From an uncultured Clostridia bacterium (lineage in GTDB: Bacteria > Bacillota > Clostridia > TANB77 > CAG-508): a stretch of 64,000 nucleotides of DNA. Positions 18,048 to 26,966 of the stretch are shown piece by piece; within the stretch, counting starts at the first letter, position 1; the number at the start of each line of letters is the position of its first letter. A model generated the notes under the pieces. The model did no database searches and was not told the origin of the DNA. It saw nothing but the letters and a program-made list of their open reading frames with translations. A program made the position numbers and the translations under genes. Where the stretch lies: assembly GCA_948468225.1 (NCBI GenBank), contig CAOKHH010000001.1:114044-178043 (forward strand). Reading direction: 5' to 3'.

Positions 18048-20301
18048 ATGGAAGAACAATTAAAAGAATTAAATGATAAACAATATGAAGCGGTTATAAA
18101 TACTGAGGGACCTTGCTTAATAATAGCAGGAGCGGGAAGCGGAAAAACTAAAGTATTAACATATAAAATTGCCTATTTAATAGGAGAAAAGAATATAAAA
18201 CCTTGGAATATATTAGCTATAACTTTTACGAATAAAGCTGCAAATGAAATGAAACAAAGGGCAGAAGCTCTTATTGGAGATAATGTTAAAGATATGTGGA
18301 TTGGAACATTCCATTCAATTTGTGTAAAAATTTTAAGAAGATATATAAGTACAATAGGTTATGATTCTTCTTTTGTAATATTCGATACAACAGATCAAAG
18401 AAGTCTAATAAAGGAATGCTTAAAAGAGCTAAATATAGATGATAAACTATTTACAGATAGAGGAGTTTTATCAGAAATAAGCAATGCAAAAAATGAAATG
18501 CTAGAGCCAGATACATATAAACTAAGAGCAAACGGAGAGTTTAGAAAAGAAAAAATTGCAACAATATATGAATTATACCAAAAGAAATTAAAGTCAAACA
18601 ATGCACTAGATTTTGATGATATAATAAACCTAACAATAAGAGTACTAACAGAAACTCCAGAATGTTTAGAATATTATTCAGAAAAATTCAAATATGTATT
18701 AGTAGATGAGTACCAAGATACAAATAAAGCACAATTTATGCTAGTTTCAATACTTGCAAGTAGGTATGGAAACATTACAGTAGTTGGAGATAATGACCAA
18801 TCAATATATTCATTTAGAGGAGCGGATATAACAAATATACTAAATTTCGAGAAAGATTTTCCAGGAGCCAAAATAATAAAATTAGAGCAAAATTATAGAT
18901 GTACAGGGAAAATTTTAGAGGCAGCAAATGGAGTTATAAAAAATAATACAACAAAATATAAAAAGAGTTTGTGGACAAAGAATGAAACTGGTGAGACACC
19001 AAAATTCTATCAAGCAAGGGATGAATATGATGAAGCAACATATATTACAACTCAAATAAATCATTTAAAAAGAGAAGAATATTATAAATATTCAGATTTT
19101 GCAGTACTATATAGAATGAATACACAGTCTCGTGCAATAGAAGATATTTTAAGAAGAGAAAATATACCGTATAAAATTGTTGGTGGTTTAAAATTCTATG
19201 AAAGAAAAGAAATAAAAGATGCTATTTGCTATTTAAGATTGATAAATAATCCAGCAGATAATCTGAGCTTAAAAAGAATTATAAATGAGCCCAAACGCGG
19301 AATAGGGAAAACTAGTTTAGAAAATATTGAGCAAATTGCAGAACAAAATGGAATATCTATGTATGAAGTAATAAAAAGAGCAGAACAATTTGGATTAAAT
19401 AGGGTGTTTGTAAATTCCAGAGAGTTTATAAATGTTATTGAGGAATTGATGCAAGAAAAAGAAAATGTATCAATATCTGAACTAATAAAAATGGTATTAA
19501 ATAAAACAGGATATACAAAAGCATTAGAAGCAGAGAATACAATAGAAGCGGAAAACAGAATAGAAAATCTTGAAGAGTTATTAACTGTTGCAATAGAGTT
19601 CGAAGAGCAATATGCAGAAAATACATTAACAGAATTCTTAGAAAATATAACATTATCTAGTGATATAGACGATTTGGAAGAAGCAGAAGATTCAATTACT
19701 TTAATGACATTGCATAGTGCTAAAGGATTAGAGTTTGAAGTGGTTTTTTTGGTTGGAATGGAAGAGGGGATTTTTCCAAGTTATCGTTCAATTGGTGAGC
19801 CAAAAGAGCTAGAAGAAGAAAGACGTTTATGCTATGTAGGAATTACAAGAGCAAAGAGATATTTAAATATAACTTGTGCTAAGCAAAGAACAATGTTTGG
19901 ATCAACCACTTGTAATGCAATGTCTAGATTTATAAAGGAAATTCCAAAAGATTTATTAGAAGGATTTGTTGATGAAAAGCCAAAGAATGATTATGCTGAT
20001 GAAACGGCTAAATGGACCTATGGAAGCTCTAAAGTAAGTTCTATAAAAACAAATAAACAGCCAACATTTGCATTTAGAACAGCAGAAAGTTTCTTAAAAA
20101 ATATAGGTGCAACTGCTCGGAAATTCAAATATAGACTTAGAACAATATAAACCAGGATTAAGAGTATACCACAAAAAATTTGGAGAAGGCACAATAAATA
20201 GTGTTGAATATGAAGGTGATGACCTAAAAGTAGATATATCTTTTGACAAAGTTGGAAATAAGAGGTTAATGGCAAAATTTGCTGGTTTAGAAATAATATA
20301 A
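18048..20301 (+). CDS. pcrA: UvrD/PcrA-family DNA helicase, +1 recoded at CGG
   Basis: Superfamily 1A 3'-5' helicase used in repair and replication. Motif I is 'AGAGSGKTKVL' near residue 28, motif Ia 'AITFTNKAANEM', motif II 'VLVDEYQDTN', motif III 'VGDNDQSIYSFRGAD', motif IV 'LEQNYR' and motif VI 'VGITRAKRYLNI'. Only the C-terminal tail is broken: CGG at 20118-20120 after 'IGATA'. Skipping one C gives 'ATA-GNSNIDLEQYKPGLRV' and then 'HKKFGEGTINSVE', the typical C-terminal Tudor-like domain that contacts RNA polymerase in PcrA, for 750 residues. Without the shift the helicase core would be made with a 9-residue foreign tail, so unlike rpoB a partly active short form is possible. Confidence 0.93.
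20118..20120 (+). other. CGG +1 recoding site before the PcrA C-terminal domain
   Basis: In-frame ACT GCT CGG AAA; needs ACT GCT (C) GGA AAT TCA. Confidence 0.85.
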
Positions 20302-20324
20302 AAAGAATATGTTACTAGTTTTGC

Positions 20325-20459
20325 CAATTATAATAATATTTTTTATTCCGTTCTCCAAGGCGTTTAAGATACGGCATATCAAATTATAGTGACACACTCT
20401 GCTAGAGTAAAAGACATAACGACTCAGGGTCGAACTCGTAAAAAATATTATTATAATTG
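20325..20459 (+). ncRNA. candidate structured RNA or MITE with 21-bp closing stem
   Basis: Ends 20325-20345 and 20439-20459 are perfect 21-base reverse complements, AT-rich. The 93-base interior is clearly richer in GC and holds small stems: CCGT/ACGG (from 20348), CTCT/AGAG (20397-20407) and CGAC/GTCG (20420-20432). It lies in an intergenic gap between pcrA and the coat genes. I do not recognise a known RNA family; it could equally be a small inverted-repeat element. Confidence 0.45.
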
Positions 20460-20482
20460 TCTACACTAAAAATATTGCACAT

Positions 20483-20505
20483 TGTAGGGGCGCATGATTG
20501 CGCCC
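20483..20505 (+). repeat. TGTAGGGG hairpin repeat
   Basis: GGGGCGCA...TGCGCCC; same sequence as the copy at 54224. Confidence 0.9.
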
Positions 20506-20588
20506 TTTAATTATTCCCAAATTTCTGTATAAATTATTTAAAAATGCAAATAATAGTATCAAATTAACTTGTGAAAGGGAGGATAAAT

Positions 20589-20777
20589 ATGGCAAATTTA
20601 AGTCAAATAGAACTTCAAAATTTAAGACATTTAATAGGAGCACATGACACAACATATCAAAAGTTAAATTCTTATGCATCTAATTGTGTAGATCCACAAA
20701 TAAAACAATTATTTACAAAATCAGCGCAAGATGCACTAACTACAAAACAAAAATTATTAACATTTTTAAATAATTAG
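20589..20777 (+). CDS. small CotF-like spore coat protein
   Basis: 62 residues, all-helical, with 'ANLSQIELQNLRHLIGAHDTTYQKL' and 'ASNCVDPQIKQLFTKSAQDAL'. This resembles the N-terminal ferritin-like hairpin of CotF-family coat proteins. The ATG at 20589 is chosen because GGGAGG lies 7 bases before it; an upstream in-frame GTG overlaps that site. The next gene, 13 bases on, encodes the complementary CotF-like half, suggesting a two-subunit coat protein. The link to spores is inferred from the family. Confidence 0.75.
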   Translation: MANLSQIELQNLRHLIGAHDTTYQKLNSYASNCVDPQIKQLFTKSAQDALTTKQKLLTFLNN

Positions 20778-20790
20778 GAGGTAAACTTTC

Positions 20791-21036
20791 ATGGATGAAA
20801 AATATATGGTTAATGATGTGTTAGAGGGATTAAAAGCAGAATTAACAACATATCAAGGAGTTATTTCAGAAGCAGAGAATACTGCATTAAGACAAACAAT
20901 TCAGCAAATAAGAAACAATGACGAAGCGTTTCAATATGAATTATTTAAAGTGGCAGAGGCAAAGGGATATTATACCCCAGCAGGACCAGCTACACAAGAT
21001 GAAATAAACAAAGTAAGAAACGAAGTCAGTCAATAA
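20791..21036 (+). CDS. CotF-family spore coat protein
   Basis: 81 residues, helical, with 'YMVNDVLEGLKAELTTYQGVISEAENTALRQTI' and the C-terminal 'KAEAKGYYTPAGPA'-like segment 'VAEAKGYYTPAGPATQDEI' that is typical of CotF-type coat proteins. AGGAGG lies 9 bases before the ATG. Co-transcribed with the 62-residue protein just upstream. The stop codon lies within an 18-bp terminator stem. Confidence 0.85.
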   Translation: MDEKYMVNDVLEGLKAELTTYQGVISEAENTALRQTIQQIRNNDEAFQYELFKVAEAKGYYTPAGPATQDEINKVRNEVSQ

Positions 21037-21066
21037 TTTTTTTGTATGAAAAAATTATTGACTGAC
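21025..21066 (+). terminator. hairpin at end of coat operon
   Basis: Perfect 18-bp stem (GTCAGTCAATAATTTTTT with its complement) that includes the stop codon of the coat gene; followed at once by a hairpin repeat. Confidence 0.75.
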
Positions 21067-21091
21067 TGTAGGGGCGACCATTGGTCGTCCG
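21067..21091 (+). repeat. TGTAGGGG hairpin repeat
   Basis: GGCGACCA pairs with TGGTCGTC; same core as 59199. Confidence 0.9.
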
Positions 21092-21143
21092 TATAGTAAA
21101 TTTATATTACCAAAATATTACAAAAATATTACAAAAGTGTTAC

Positions 21144-21171
21144 AAGAGGTGCGGTTGAAGCACCTCTTTTT
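21144..21171 (+). terminator. intrinsic terminator
   Basis: AGAGGTGC/GCACCTCT stem, 7-base loop, then TTTTT. Confidence 0.85.
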
Positions 21172-21329
21172 ACGTTAGCCGTAAGAGATAACAACAATTA
21201 GTTAGTAAAAAAGAGAAAAAAAGAGAAAAACGGAGTAAAAAACATATAAATTTGAATAATAAAGAATAATAACCTTTGTAAAAGAAGTGCCAATCATATA
21301 AACTATATATATTAAAGGAGTGAGTTAAA

Positions 21330-22334
21330 ATTTTTAGATTTATGAAAAGTATATTAGTACATGTTCGTACTTCATTTAAACTAATATTTCTACTAGTTGC
21401 AAGTGCAATAATAATTTTAGCTGCTATAAAATTTATATATAGACCGATGTATAGTGTAACATTCAATGGGGAATTTATTGGCTATGTTCAAGACAAAGAT
21501 AAACTAGAAAATAAAATAAAAGCATATATGAAAACTGGAGATGGTGCAAATGTTGCTTATGTAGATATACCAGTATTGCCAGAATACGAAGTATGTTTAC
21601 TAAAAAATGATAAAAAAGCAAGTGATGATGAAATTTACAACATGGTTAAAGCAACAGGAACAGCATATTACAAATACTATGCAGTAACAGTTGGAAACGA
21701 AGAAAAATTATATGTAGATACAAAAGAACAAGCCGAAGAAATAATAGAAAAATTAAAAAATAAAAATAGTAGCAATAAATCAAAACTTTCATATACTGAA
21801 AAATGTGAAACAGAAGTAAAAGAATTTACAGAAGTTGCACAAGCGGTAGATAAACTTTATGTAGAGCCAGAAAGAAAAACTTATGTTGCCACAACAGGAA
21901 GCGTAGGAAACTATGGTGGTTCAAATACAACAAGTGGTGTACCTATTTCAATAGCATTAACAAGACCAACATCAGGTGTAGTTTGGTCTAGATATGGAAT
22001 GAGAACAAATCCAGTAAGTGGTAGCTATAAAATGCACACAGGATTAGATATAGCAAATTCTCAAGGAACTAGAATAACTGCATCAGCAGCAGGAACAGTT
22101 AAATTTACAGGATGGTTTGGGGGATATGGGAATTTAGTTATTTTAAGTCATGGAAATGGCGTAGAAACATATTATGCGCATTGTCAATCAATATTAGTAT
22201 CAGCAGGTCAGAGTGTATCACAAGGACAAGCAATAGCTTTAATGGGGTCGACTGGAAATTCATCAGGACCACATTGCCATTTTGAAGTAAGAGTTAATGG
22301 AGTAGCACAAAATCCACAAACATATGTAAATTAA
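21330..22334 (+). CDS. M23 peptidase (LytM-type) membrane-anchored endopeptidase
   Basis: Peptidoglycan metallo-endopeptidase. One membrane helix near the N-terminus ('LIFLLVASAIIILAAIKFI'), a ~190-residue extracytoplasmic region and a C-terminal Peptidase_M23 domain ('RYGMRTNPVSGSYKMHTGLDIA', 'GNLVILSHGNGVETYYAHC', 'GPHCHFEVRVNG'), with zinc ligands in H-x3-D and H-x-H. The start is unusual: the only strong site, AAAGGAG (21314-21320), is 9 bases from an in-frame ATT at 21330 but 21 bases from the first ATG at 21342. Either an ATT start (4 extra residues) or a poorly placed ATG must be used. Function may be in sporulation (SpoIIQ-like) or wall remodelling; the sequence does not decide. Confidence 0.88.
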   Translation: MFRFMKSILVHVRTSFKLIFLLVASAIIILAAIKFIYRPMYSVTFNGEFIGYVQDKDKLENKIKAYMKTGDGANVAYVDIPVLPEYEVCLLKNDKKASDDEIYNMVKATGTAYYKYYAVTVGNEEKLYVDTKEQAEEIIEKLKNKNSSNKSKLSYTEKCETEVKEFTEVAQAVDKLYVEPERKTYVATTGSVGNYGGSNTTSGVPISIALTRPTSGVVWSRYGMRTNPVSGSYKMHTGLDIANSQGTRITASAAGTVKFTGWFGGYGNLVILSHGNGVETYYAHCQSILVSAGQSVSQGQAIALMGSTGNSSGPHCHFEVRVNGVAQNPQTYVN

Positions 22335-22337
22335 AAA

Positions 22338-22370
22338 TATAGGGGCGCAGTTCATTTCATGCGCCCCTTA
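22338..22370 (+). repeat. TATAGGGGCGC hairpin repeat
   Basis: AGGGGCGC and GCGCCCCT pair over a 16-base loop; may serve as terminator of the M23 gene. Confidence 0.8.
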
Positions 22371-22392
22371 TGTATTTTTATAATATATTTAT

Positions 22393-22420
22393 TGTATGGA
22401 ACAGACCAACGTCGTTCTCC
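22393..22420 (+). repeat. second-family repeat (GGAACAGACCAACGTCGTTC)
   Basis: Variant of the TGTAGGGAACAGACCAACG family found also at 29070, 30438 and 57989. Confidence 0.8.
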
Positions 22421-22422
22421 TT

Positions 22423-23043
22423 TTACATAAAATATTTACAACAAGTTTCAATTGCATTGTTCTTTATAGCAATTTTTCCGTATTCACTAAGTTTTTTCTC
22501 AAACAAGTCAGAATTATTCATATATGTACTAAATTCAGCAGTTAATGAGCAAAAAGATTTTAGTAAAGATAAATCGGCTAAAATATTATTTAAAACTAAA
22601 TAGTAAGCTCCATTATATGAATATAACACTGCTTTTTTAATTTTCTTTATAATAAATTTGCAATTAGAAGAATGTAAAAGATTAGCAAAATTGCAAAAAT
22701 CATCAAAAGAAGTAAATTTATATACTGCTAATTTTTTGTCAATTTTAACAGTTTTTCGTTTTGTACTAATCTTCATTTTCTTTAACCCATCAGAATCTGG
22801 AATAATCCTTGTTACATTTAAAATGAATTTTTCGTCAGGTGTTGATAATGCTTCTAACAATATTTTATAATCATCAGTTCTAAAACCAACTTGACTTTCA
22901 GCTTCTTTCAACATATCCATAAAAAAGTCTTGAGCTTCAACAGAATTAGATATAAATGAATGAAAATCTAAATTTTTTTCTTTTAAATCATCCAAATTTA
23001 AAGTAATTCTAATCTTGTTTTCTGTAATCTTTTCAATTTTCAT
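22423..23043 (-). CDS. mecA: MecA-family adaptor protein
   Basis: 206-residue MecA-like adaptor that delivers substrates to the ClpC/ClpP protease. The N-terminal target-binding part starts 'MKIEKITENKIRITLNLDDL' and carries 'FFMDMLKEAESQVGF', both characteristic; a charged linker (~85-100) leads to the C-terminal ClpC-binding domain ('YKFTSFDDFCNFANLL', 'LYSYNGAYYLVL'). Single gene with a GGGGGAG site before the ATG. Substrates in this organism are unknown. Confidence 0.85.
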   Translation of the reverse strand: MKIEKITENKIRITLNLDDLKEKNLDFHSFISNSVEAQDFFMDMLKEAESQVGFRTDDYKILLEALSTPDEKFILNVTRIIPDSDGLKKMKISTKRKTVKIDKKLAVYKFTSFDDFCNFANLLHSSNCKFIIKKIKKAVLYSYNGAYYLVLNNILADLSLLKSFCSLTAEFSTYMNNSDLFEKKLSEYGKIAIKNNAIETCCKYFM

Positions 23044-23237
23044 CCTAAAAACTCCCCCTCATTTTGCAAGTCTATATAATAATTATACTACTAAGATGTA
23101 AATATTTAAATAATAAAAATTTGGTAAAAATACCAATAGTAATATATTATATTATTTGAAAACCAAAAATGTACTTATAATAATAGCATAAATATTTAAA
23201 TAATGAAATAAAAAAGCTAAAAAAATCTGTAATTTAC

Positions 23238-23266
23238 TTGAAAAAAATAGATTTTCCATATATAAT
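23238..23266 (+). promoter_or_regulatory. promoter of DUF4321-radC-mre cluster
   Basis: TTGAAA (23238-23243), 17-base spacer and TATAAT (23261-23266), 40 bases before the ATG. Confidence 0.7.
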
Positions 23267-23305
23267 ATGAAAGAAATAAAAAACACAAGAAAAGGAGTAA
23301 TAATA

Positions 23306-23563
23306 ATGGCAACAAAAGACAAAAATATATGGATACTATTAGTGTTTATATTATCTGGACTAGTTATAGGAGGTTTGCTTGGAGAATTAGCGAATAAAAT
23401 GGGAGGCTTATGGTGGCTATCATATGGACAAAGCTTTGGGTTAAGCACGCCAATACAACTAGATTTAAGTGTAATATCAATAACTTTTGGATTAGTATTC
23501 AAAATAAACATTGCAAGTATAATAGGAATGGCCTTAGCAATATTCATTTATAGAAAAGTTTAA
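23306..23563 (+). CDS. DUF4321 membrane protein
   Basis: 85 residues with two membrane helices ('IWILLVFILSGLVIGGLLGEL' and 'ASIIGMALAIFIYRKV') and the family's central 'PIQLDLSVISITFGLVFKINI'. The start at 23306 follows AAAAGGAG. DUF4321 genes usually sit just before radC and mreB, as here, so a link to cell-shape proteins is likely, but no biochemical role is known to me. Confidence 0.85.
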   Translation: MATKDKNIWILLVFILSGLVIGGLLGELANKMGGLWWLSYGQSFGLSTPIQLDLSVISITFGLVFKINIASIIGMALAIFIYRKV

Positions 23564-23616
23564 TTTTTTTATTTGTTCTGGGGGAAAAATCATTTTGAAA
23601 GGAAGAGAAAAAGGCA

Positions 23617-24324
23617 ATGCCAATAAAAATGAAAGAACTCCCATTATCAGAGAGACCCTATGAGAAATTAGAAATGTATGGAGCAGGAAATTTAACAAAT
23701 TCAGAATTATTAGCAATAATAATAAAAACAGGGACAAAAGATGAAACATCTGTTATGTTAGCGCAAAAGATTTTAAATTTAAATCAAAACAACAATCAAG
23801 ATTTAAGATTTTTGCAAGATATATCCATTAAAGAACTAATGACAATTAAAGGAATTGGTAAAATTAAAGCAATACAAATAAAAGCAATAGGAGAATTAAC
23901 CAAACGTTTATCAAAACCAATCAACAATATGAAAATTAAAATAAAAAGTCCCGAAGATGTTGCTAATTTATTTATGCAGGAATTAAGATACGAGAAAAAA
24001 GAAATTATGAAATTAGTTATATTGAACACAAAAAATATAGTACAAAAAATTATAAACATTTCTTTAGGGGCTACTAATAGTGCATCAGTTGAACCTAAAG
24101 AAATTTTATTAGAAGCAATAAAATGCCAAGCTACAAAAATAATACTAATACACAATCATCCAAGTGGTGATCCTACACCAAGTCAGGCAGATTATAGGGT
24201 TACAGATAGAATATATGAATGTGCAGATATTATGGGAATAGAGTTGTTAGATCACATAGTAATTGGAGATGGAAAATATGAGAGTATTTTAAGTAGGGGC
24301 ACCGCTGGTGGAAATACCAATTAG
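23617..24324 (+). CDS. radC: RadC-family JAB-domain protein with repeat-derived tail
   Basis: 235 residues. The N-terminal part is the UPF0758 helix-hairpin-helix region ('LPLSERPYEKLEMYGAGNLTNSELLAI', 'IKGIGKIKAIQIKAIGEL') and the C-terminal JAB/MPN metal-binding motif is 'LIHNHPSGDPTPSQAD' near residue 177. RadC proteins normally end in a short tail after 'SFxExG'. Here the end reads 'LSRGTAGGNTN' and is encoded by a hairpin-repeat copy at 24293-24310, so the terminus seems to have been rewritten by repeat insertion. The molecular function of RadC is still unclear. Confidence 0.9.
   Translation: MPIKMKELPLSERPYEKLEMYGAGNLTNSELLAIIIKTGTKDETSVMLAQKILNLNQNNNQDLRFLQDISIKELMTIKGIGKIKAIQIKAIGELTKRLSKPINNMKIKIKSPEDVANLFMQELRYEKKEIMKLVILNTKNIVQKIINISLGATNSASVEPKEILLEAIKCQATKIILIHNHPSGDPTPSQADYRVTDRIYECADIMGIELLDHIVIGDGKYESILSRGTAGGNTN
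24293..24310 (+). repeat. GTAGGGGC hairpin repeat coding the RadC tail
   Basis: GTAGGGGCACCGCTGGTG; CACC/GGTG stem, in the last codons of radC. Confidence 0.7.
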
Positions 24325-24381
24325 ATTATGACACCGTTGTGCCAAATCTAGTGAATAATGAATAGTGAATAATACAAAATT

Positions 24382-24399
24382 TGCTATTCGCAAATTTTG
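24382..24399 (+). promoter_or_regulatory. small hairpin before mreB
   Basis: AAATTTGC and GCAAATTT pair around TATTC at about 24376-24398, directly upstream of the GAGGGGG site of mreB. Function unknown; could tune mreB translation. Confidence 0.4.
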
Positions 24400-24413
24400 A
24401 GGGGGAATTTAAA

Positions 24414-25457
24414 ATGTTTAAAAAATTTAATTTATTCAATTTTGGTGGAAAAGATATAGGAATAGATTTAGGAACAGCAAACATATTAGTAACATTAAAA
24501 GGAAAGGGAATAGTACTAAAAGAACCATCAGTAGTTGCAATAGATAGGAGAACTGGTGCAATACTTGCAACAGGTCATGAGGCAAAAGAAATGTTGGGAA
24601 GAACACCAGATCAAATAAAAGCAGTGCGCCCATTAAAAGATGGTGTAATAGCAGACTTTACAGCGACACAATTATTGCTTAAAAATATATTGGCAAAAGT
24701 ATGCCAAAGATATAATGCGGGTAGACCAAGAGTTGTAGTTGGAGTTCCATCAGGAATTACTGAAGTAGAAGAAAGAGCAGTAGAAGAATCAGTTTTACAA
24801 GCAGGGGCTAGGGAAGTTTACTTAATCGACGAGCCAATGGCTGCTGCTATTGGAGCTAGTTTAGATGTTGCAGAGCCAACAGGAAATATAATAGTTGATA
24901 TTGGTGGAGGGACTACAGAAGTTGCTGTAATATCATTGGGAGGGATAGTAATTAGTCACTCATTAAGAGTAGCAGGAGATGAGTTAGATGAGGCGATTGT
25001 TAACTATATAAAAAGAGAAATGAATTTAGCAATAGGAGAAACAACGGCAGAAGAAATAAAAATGGAAATAGGTTGTGCTGCACCACTTGTTACTGAAGAA
25101 ACTATGGAAATAAGAGGAAGAGATTTAACTACAGGATTACCAAAAAATATAACCATAACTTCAGCACAAATGGAAGAAGCTCTTAGAGATCCAATTTCAG
25201 AAATTATAGATGTAGTAAAATCAACATTAGAAAAAACACCTCCAGAATTAGCATCAGACATAGTAGAAAAAGGAATATTCCTTGCTGGTGGTGGAGCTTT
25301 AATTAGAAATTTAGATAAATTGCTTAGCCAAAGAACAAATATGCCAGTATTTGTTGCAGAGGATCCATTAGATTGCGTTGTTAAGGGAACAGGAAAGACA
25401 TTAGAAGATTTAGAAAGATTAAAATCTGTTTTAGTAAATTCTAGAAGACATAGATAA
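24414..25457 (+). CDS. mreB: rod-shape-determining actin-like protein MreB
   Basis: 347-residue actin homologue that forms filaments under the membrane and directs cylindrical wall synthesis. Phosphate-binding '[13 protein letters not shown]' near residue 12, '[16 protein letters not shown]' near 104, and '[19 protein letters not shown]' near 160. The ATG at 24414 follows GAGGGGG; an earlier in-frame non-ATG start lacks a ribosome site. First gene of the mreB-mreC-mreD-PBP2 elongasome cluster. Confidence 0.96.
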   Translation: MFKKFNLFNFGGKDIGIDLGTANILVTLKGKGIVLKEPSVVAIDRRTGAILATGHEAKEMLGRTPDQIKAVRPLKDGVIADFTATQLLLKNILAKVCQRYNAGRPRVVVGVPSGITEVEERAVEESVLQAGAREVYLIDEPMAAAIGASLDVAEPTGNIIVDIGGGTTEVAVISLGGIVISHSLRVAGDELDEAIVNYIKREMNLAIGETTAEEIKMEIGCAAPLVTEETMEIRGRDLTTGLPKNITITSAQMEEALRDPISEIIDVVKSTLEKTPPELASDIVEKGIFLAGGGALIRNLDKLLSQRTNMPVFVAEDPLDCVVKGTGKTLEDLERLKSVLVNSRRHR

Positions 25458-25476
25458 ACCTTAAGGAGAATTTTTT

Positions 25477-26277
25477 ATGAATAGAAACAAAAAATCAGGC
25501 ATCATAGGAATAATAATAACTATTATCATTTTGATAGTACTAGTAGCAGTTACTAATAATTCAATATTTATAGGAGGCTTTGCAAATAAAATTGTAATGC
25601 CTATTCAAAATGGGTTAGTGTATTTAAAAAATAAGATAACAGGAAATAAAGAATTCTTTTCAGACATACAAAATTTAAAATCAGAAAATGAGCAATTAAA
25701 ACAAACAAACAAGGAATTAGAAGAAAAATTAAGAGAACTAGAAATTGTAAGATCAGAAAATGAAATGTTAAAAGAGTATGCCAATTTAACTGAAAAGTAC
25801 TCAGAATATAGTACAATACCAGCATATATAATAAATAAAAATATAAGCAATTTTAGCGATAATATAGTTATAAATGTAGGTAGTAAGGATGGGGCACAAC
25901 CTAATATGGCTGTGATTTCAGAAAAAGGTTTAGTTGGTTTTATTATCTCTACAACAGACACTACATCAAAAGTGCAAACAATAGTAGATGTTTCAACAAA
26001 TGTTAGTGCTGCAGTTACAACAACTAAAGATAGTATAATTTGCAAAGGAATATTAGATAGCTCTACAACGGTAAAAGCGACATATATTCCAGTAGATGCA
26101 ACTTTGGCGGTTGGAGATAAAGTTGAAACTTCTGGAATGGGCGGAATATACCCTAGAGGAATTACAATAGGAAAAATAAAAGAAATAATAAACACAAAAA
26201 ATATATTAGATAGATATGCAATTATAGAAACAGCAGTAGACTTTTCAAAAATAGACACAGTACTAGTAATAAAATAG
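25477..26277 (+). CDS. mreC: rod-shape-determining protein MreC
   Basis: 266 residues. One membrane helix (~9-27), a coiled coil (~60-105, 'NLKSENEQLKQTNKELEEKL') and the C-terminal double beta-barrel ('IINVGSKDGAQPNMAVIS', 'VGFIISTTDTTSKVQTI', 'IYPRGITIGKI'). MreC links MreB to PBP2. Starts 19 bases after mreB with AAGGAG. Confidence 0.93.
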   Translation: MNRNKKSGIIGIIITIIILIVLVAVTNNSIFIGGFANKIVMPIQNGLVYLKNKITGNKEFFSDIQNLKSENEQLKQTNKELEEKLRELEIVRSENEMLKEYANLTEKYSEYSTIPAYIINKNISNFSDNIVINVGSKDGAQPNMAVISEKGLVGFIISTTDTTSKVQTIVDVSTNVSAAVTTTKDSIICKGILDSSTTVKATYIPVDATLAVGDKVETSGMGGIYPRGITIGKIKEIINTKNILDRYAIIETAVDFSKIDTVLVIK

Positions 26278-26304
26278 TTGATAAAACTCTCAGTCACCTT
26301 ATAG

Positions 26305-26330
26305 CGGACGAGCAATGCTCGCCCCTACGG
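26305..26330 (-). repeat. inverted TGTAGGGG-type hairpin repeat
   Basis: On the minus strand CCGTAGGGGCGAGCATTGC then TCGTCCG; between mreC and mreD. Confidence 0.85.
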
Positions 26331-26389
26331 TAAGGGAGCTAAGAGCACTTCGAAGAACCTAGAGACGAGTGATTATAAGGAGGGAGAAT

Positions 26390-26920
26390 ATGAAAAAAGT
26401 ACTAATATACATTGGAATATTTATAACATTTATTATCATATATCTCCTACAATCAAACCTATTCGTATGGTTCAATATAGCAGGAATTATGCCAAATTTA
26501 TTTGTAATTCTAATACTATTTTGTGGGCTATTTACAGGAAAAATCTCAGGACTAATATGCGGAGTTGTAGCTGGAATATTATTAGATTTATTTTTAGAAA
26601 CAAAAGTAATAATAGAACCAGTAATGCTTGGAATAATCGGATTTGCAAGTGGAATGTTATCTAAAAATTTTTCAAAAGAAAATAGATTTAATATAATGAT
26701 AATGGTAATTGCATCAACATTTGCTTATGAAACAGGAGTATATATACTAAAAATATTGTTAAATGGAGTGTCATTAGAGATTTTTTCATTTATAAAAGTA
26801 ATATTTATAGAATGCCTATTTAACGCAATGCTTACAATAATCATATATCCAATTTTTCAACATTTTGGATTGAAAATAGAAGACAAACTATTTGGAAATA
26901 AAATACTAAGATATTTTTAA
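26390..26920 (+). CDS. mreD: rod-shape-determining protein MreD
   Basis: 176-residue membrane protein with about five helices ('VLIYIGIFITFIIIYLLQSNLF', 'MPNLFVILILFCGLFTGKISG', 'LICGVVAGILLDLF', 'EPVMLGIIGFASGML', 'IMIMVIASTFAYETGVYIL'). The ATG at 26390 is preceded by AAGGAGGGAG. Position between mreC and PBP2 confirms the call. Confidence 0.9.
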   Translation: MKKVLIYIGIFITFIIIYLLQSNLFVWFNIAGIMPNLFVILILFCGLFTGKISGLICGVVAGILLDLFLETKVIIEPVMLGIIGFASGMLSKNFSKENRFNIMIMVIASTFAYETGVYILKILLNGVSLEIFSFIKVIFIECLFNAMLTIIIYPIFQHFGLKIEDKLFGNKILRYF

Positions 26921-26966
26921 AAACCATTTATACGAAAAATAATTGCAAACAGGAGGTGACAAACAA

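Noticed and set aside
20346-20438. tRNA or tmRNA-like gene inside the 21-bp stem
   Set aside because: A GGTCGAAC stretch recalls a T-loop, but no acceptor stem, anticodon arm or CCA end can be drawn.
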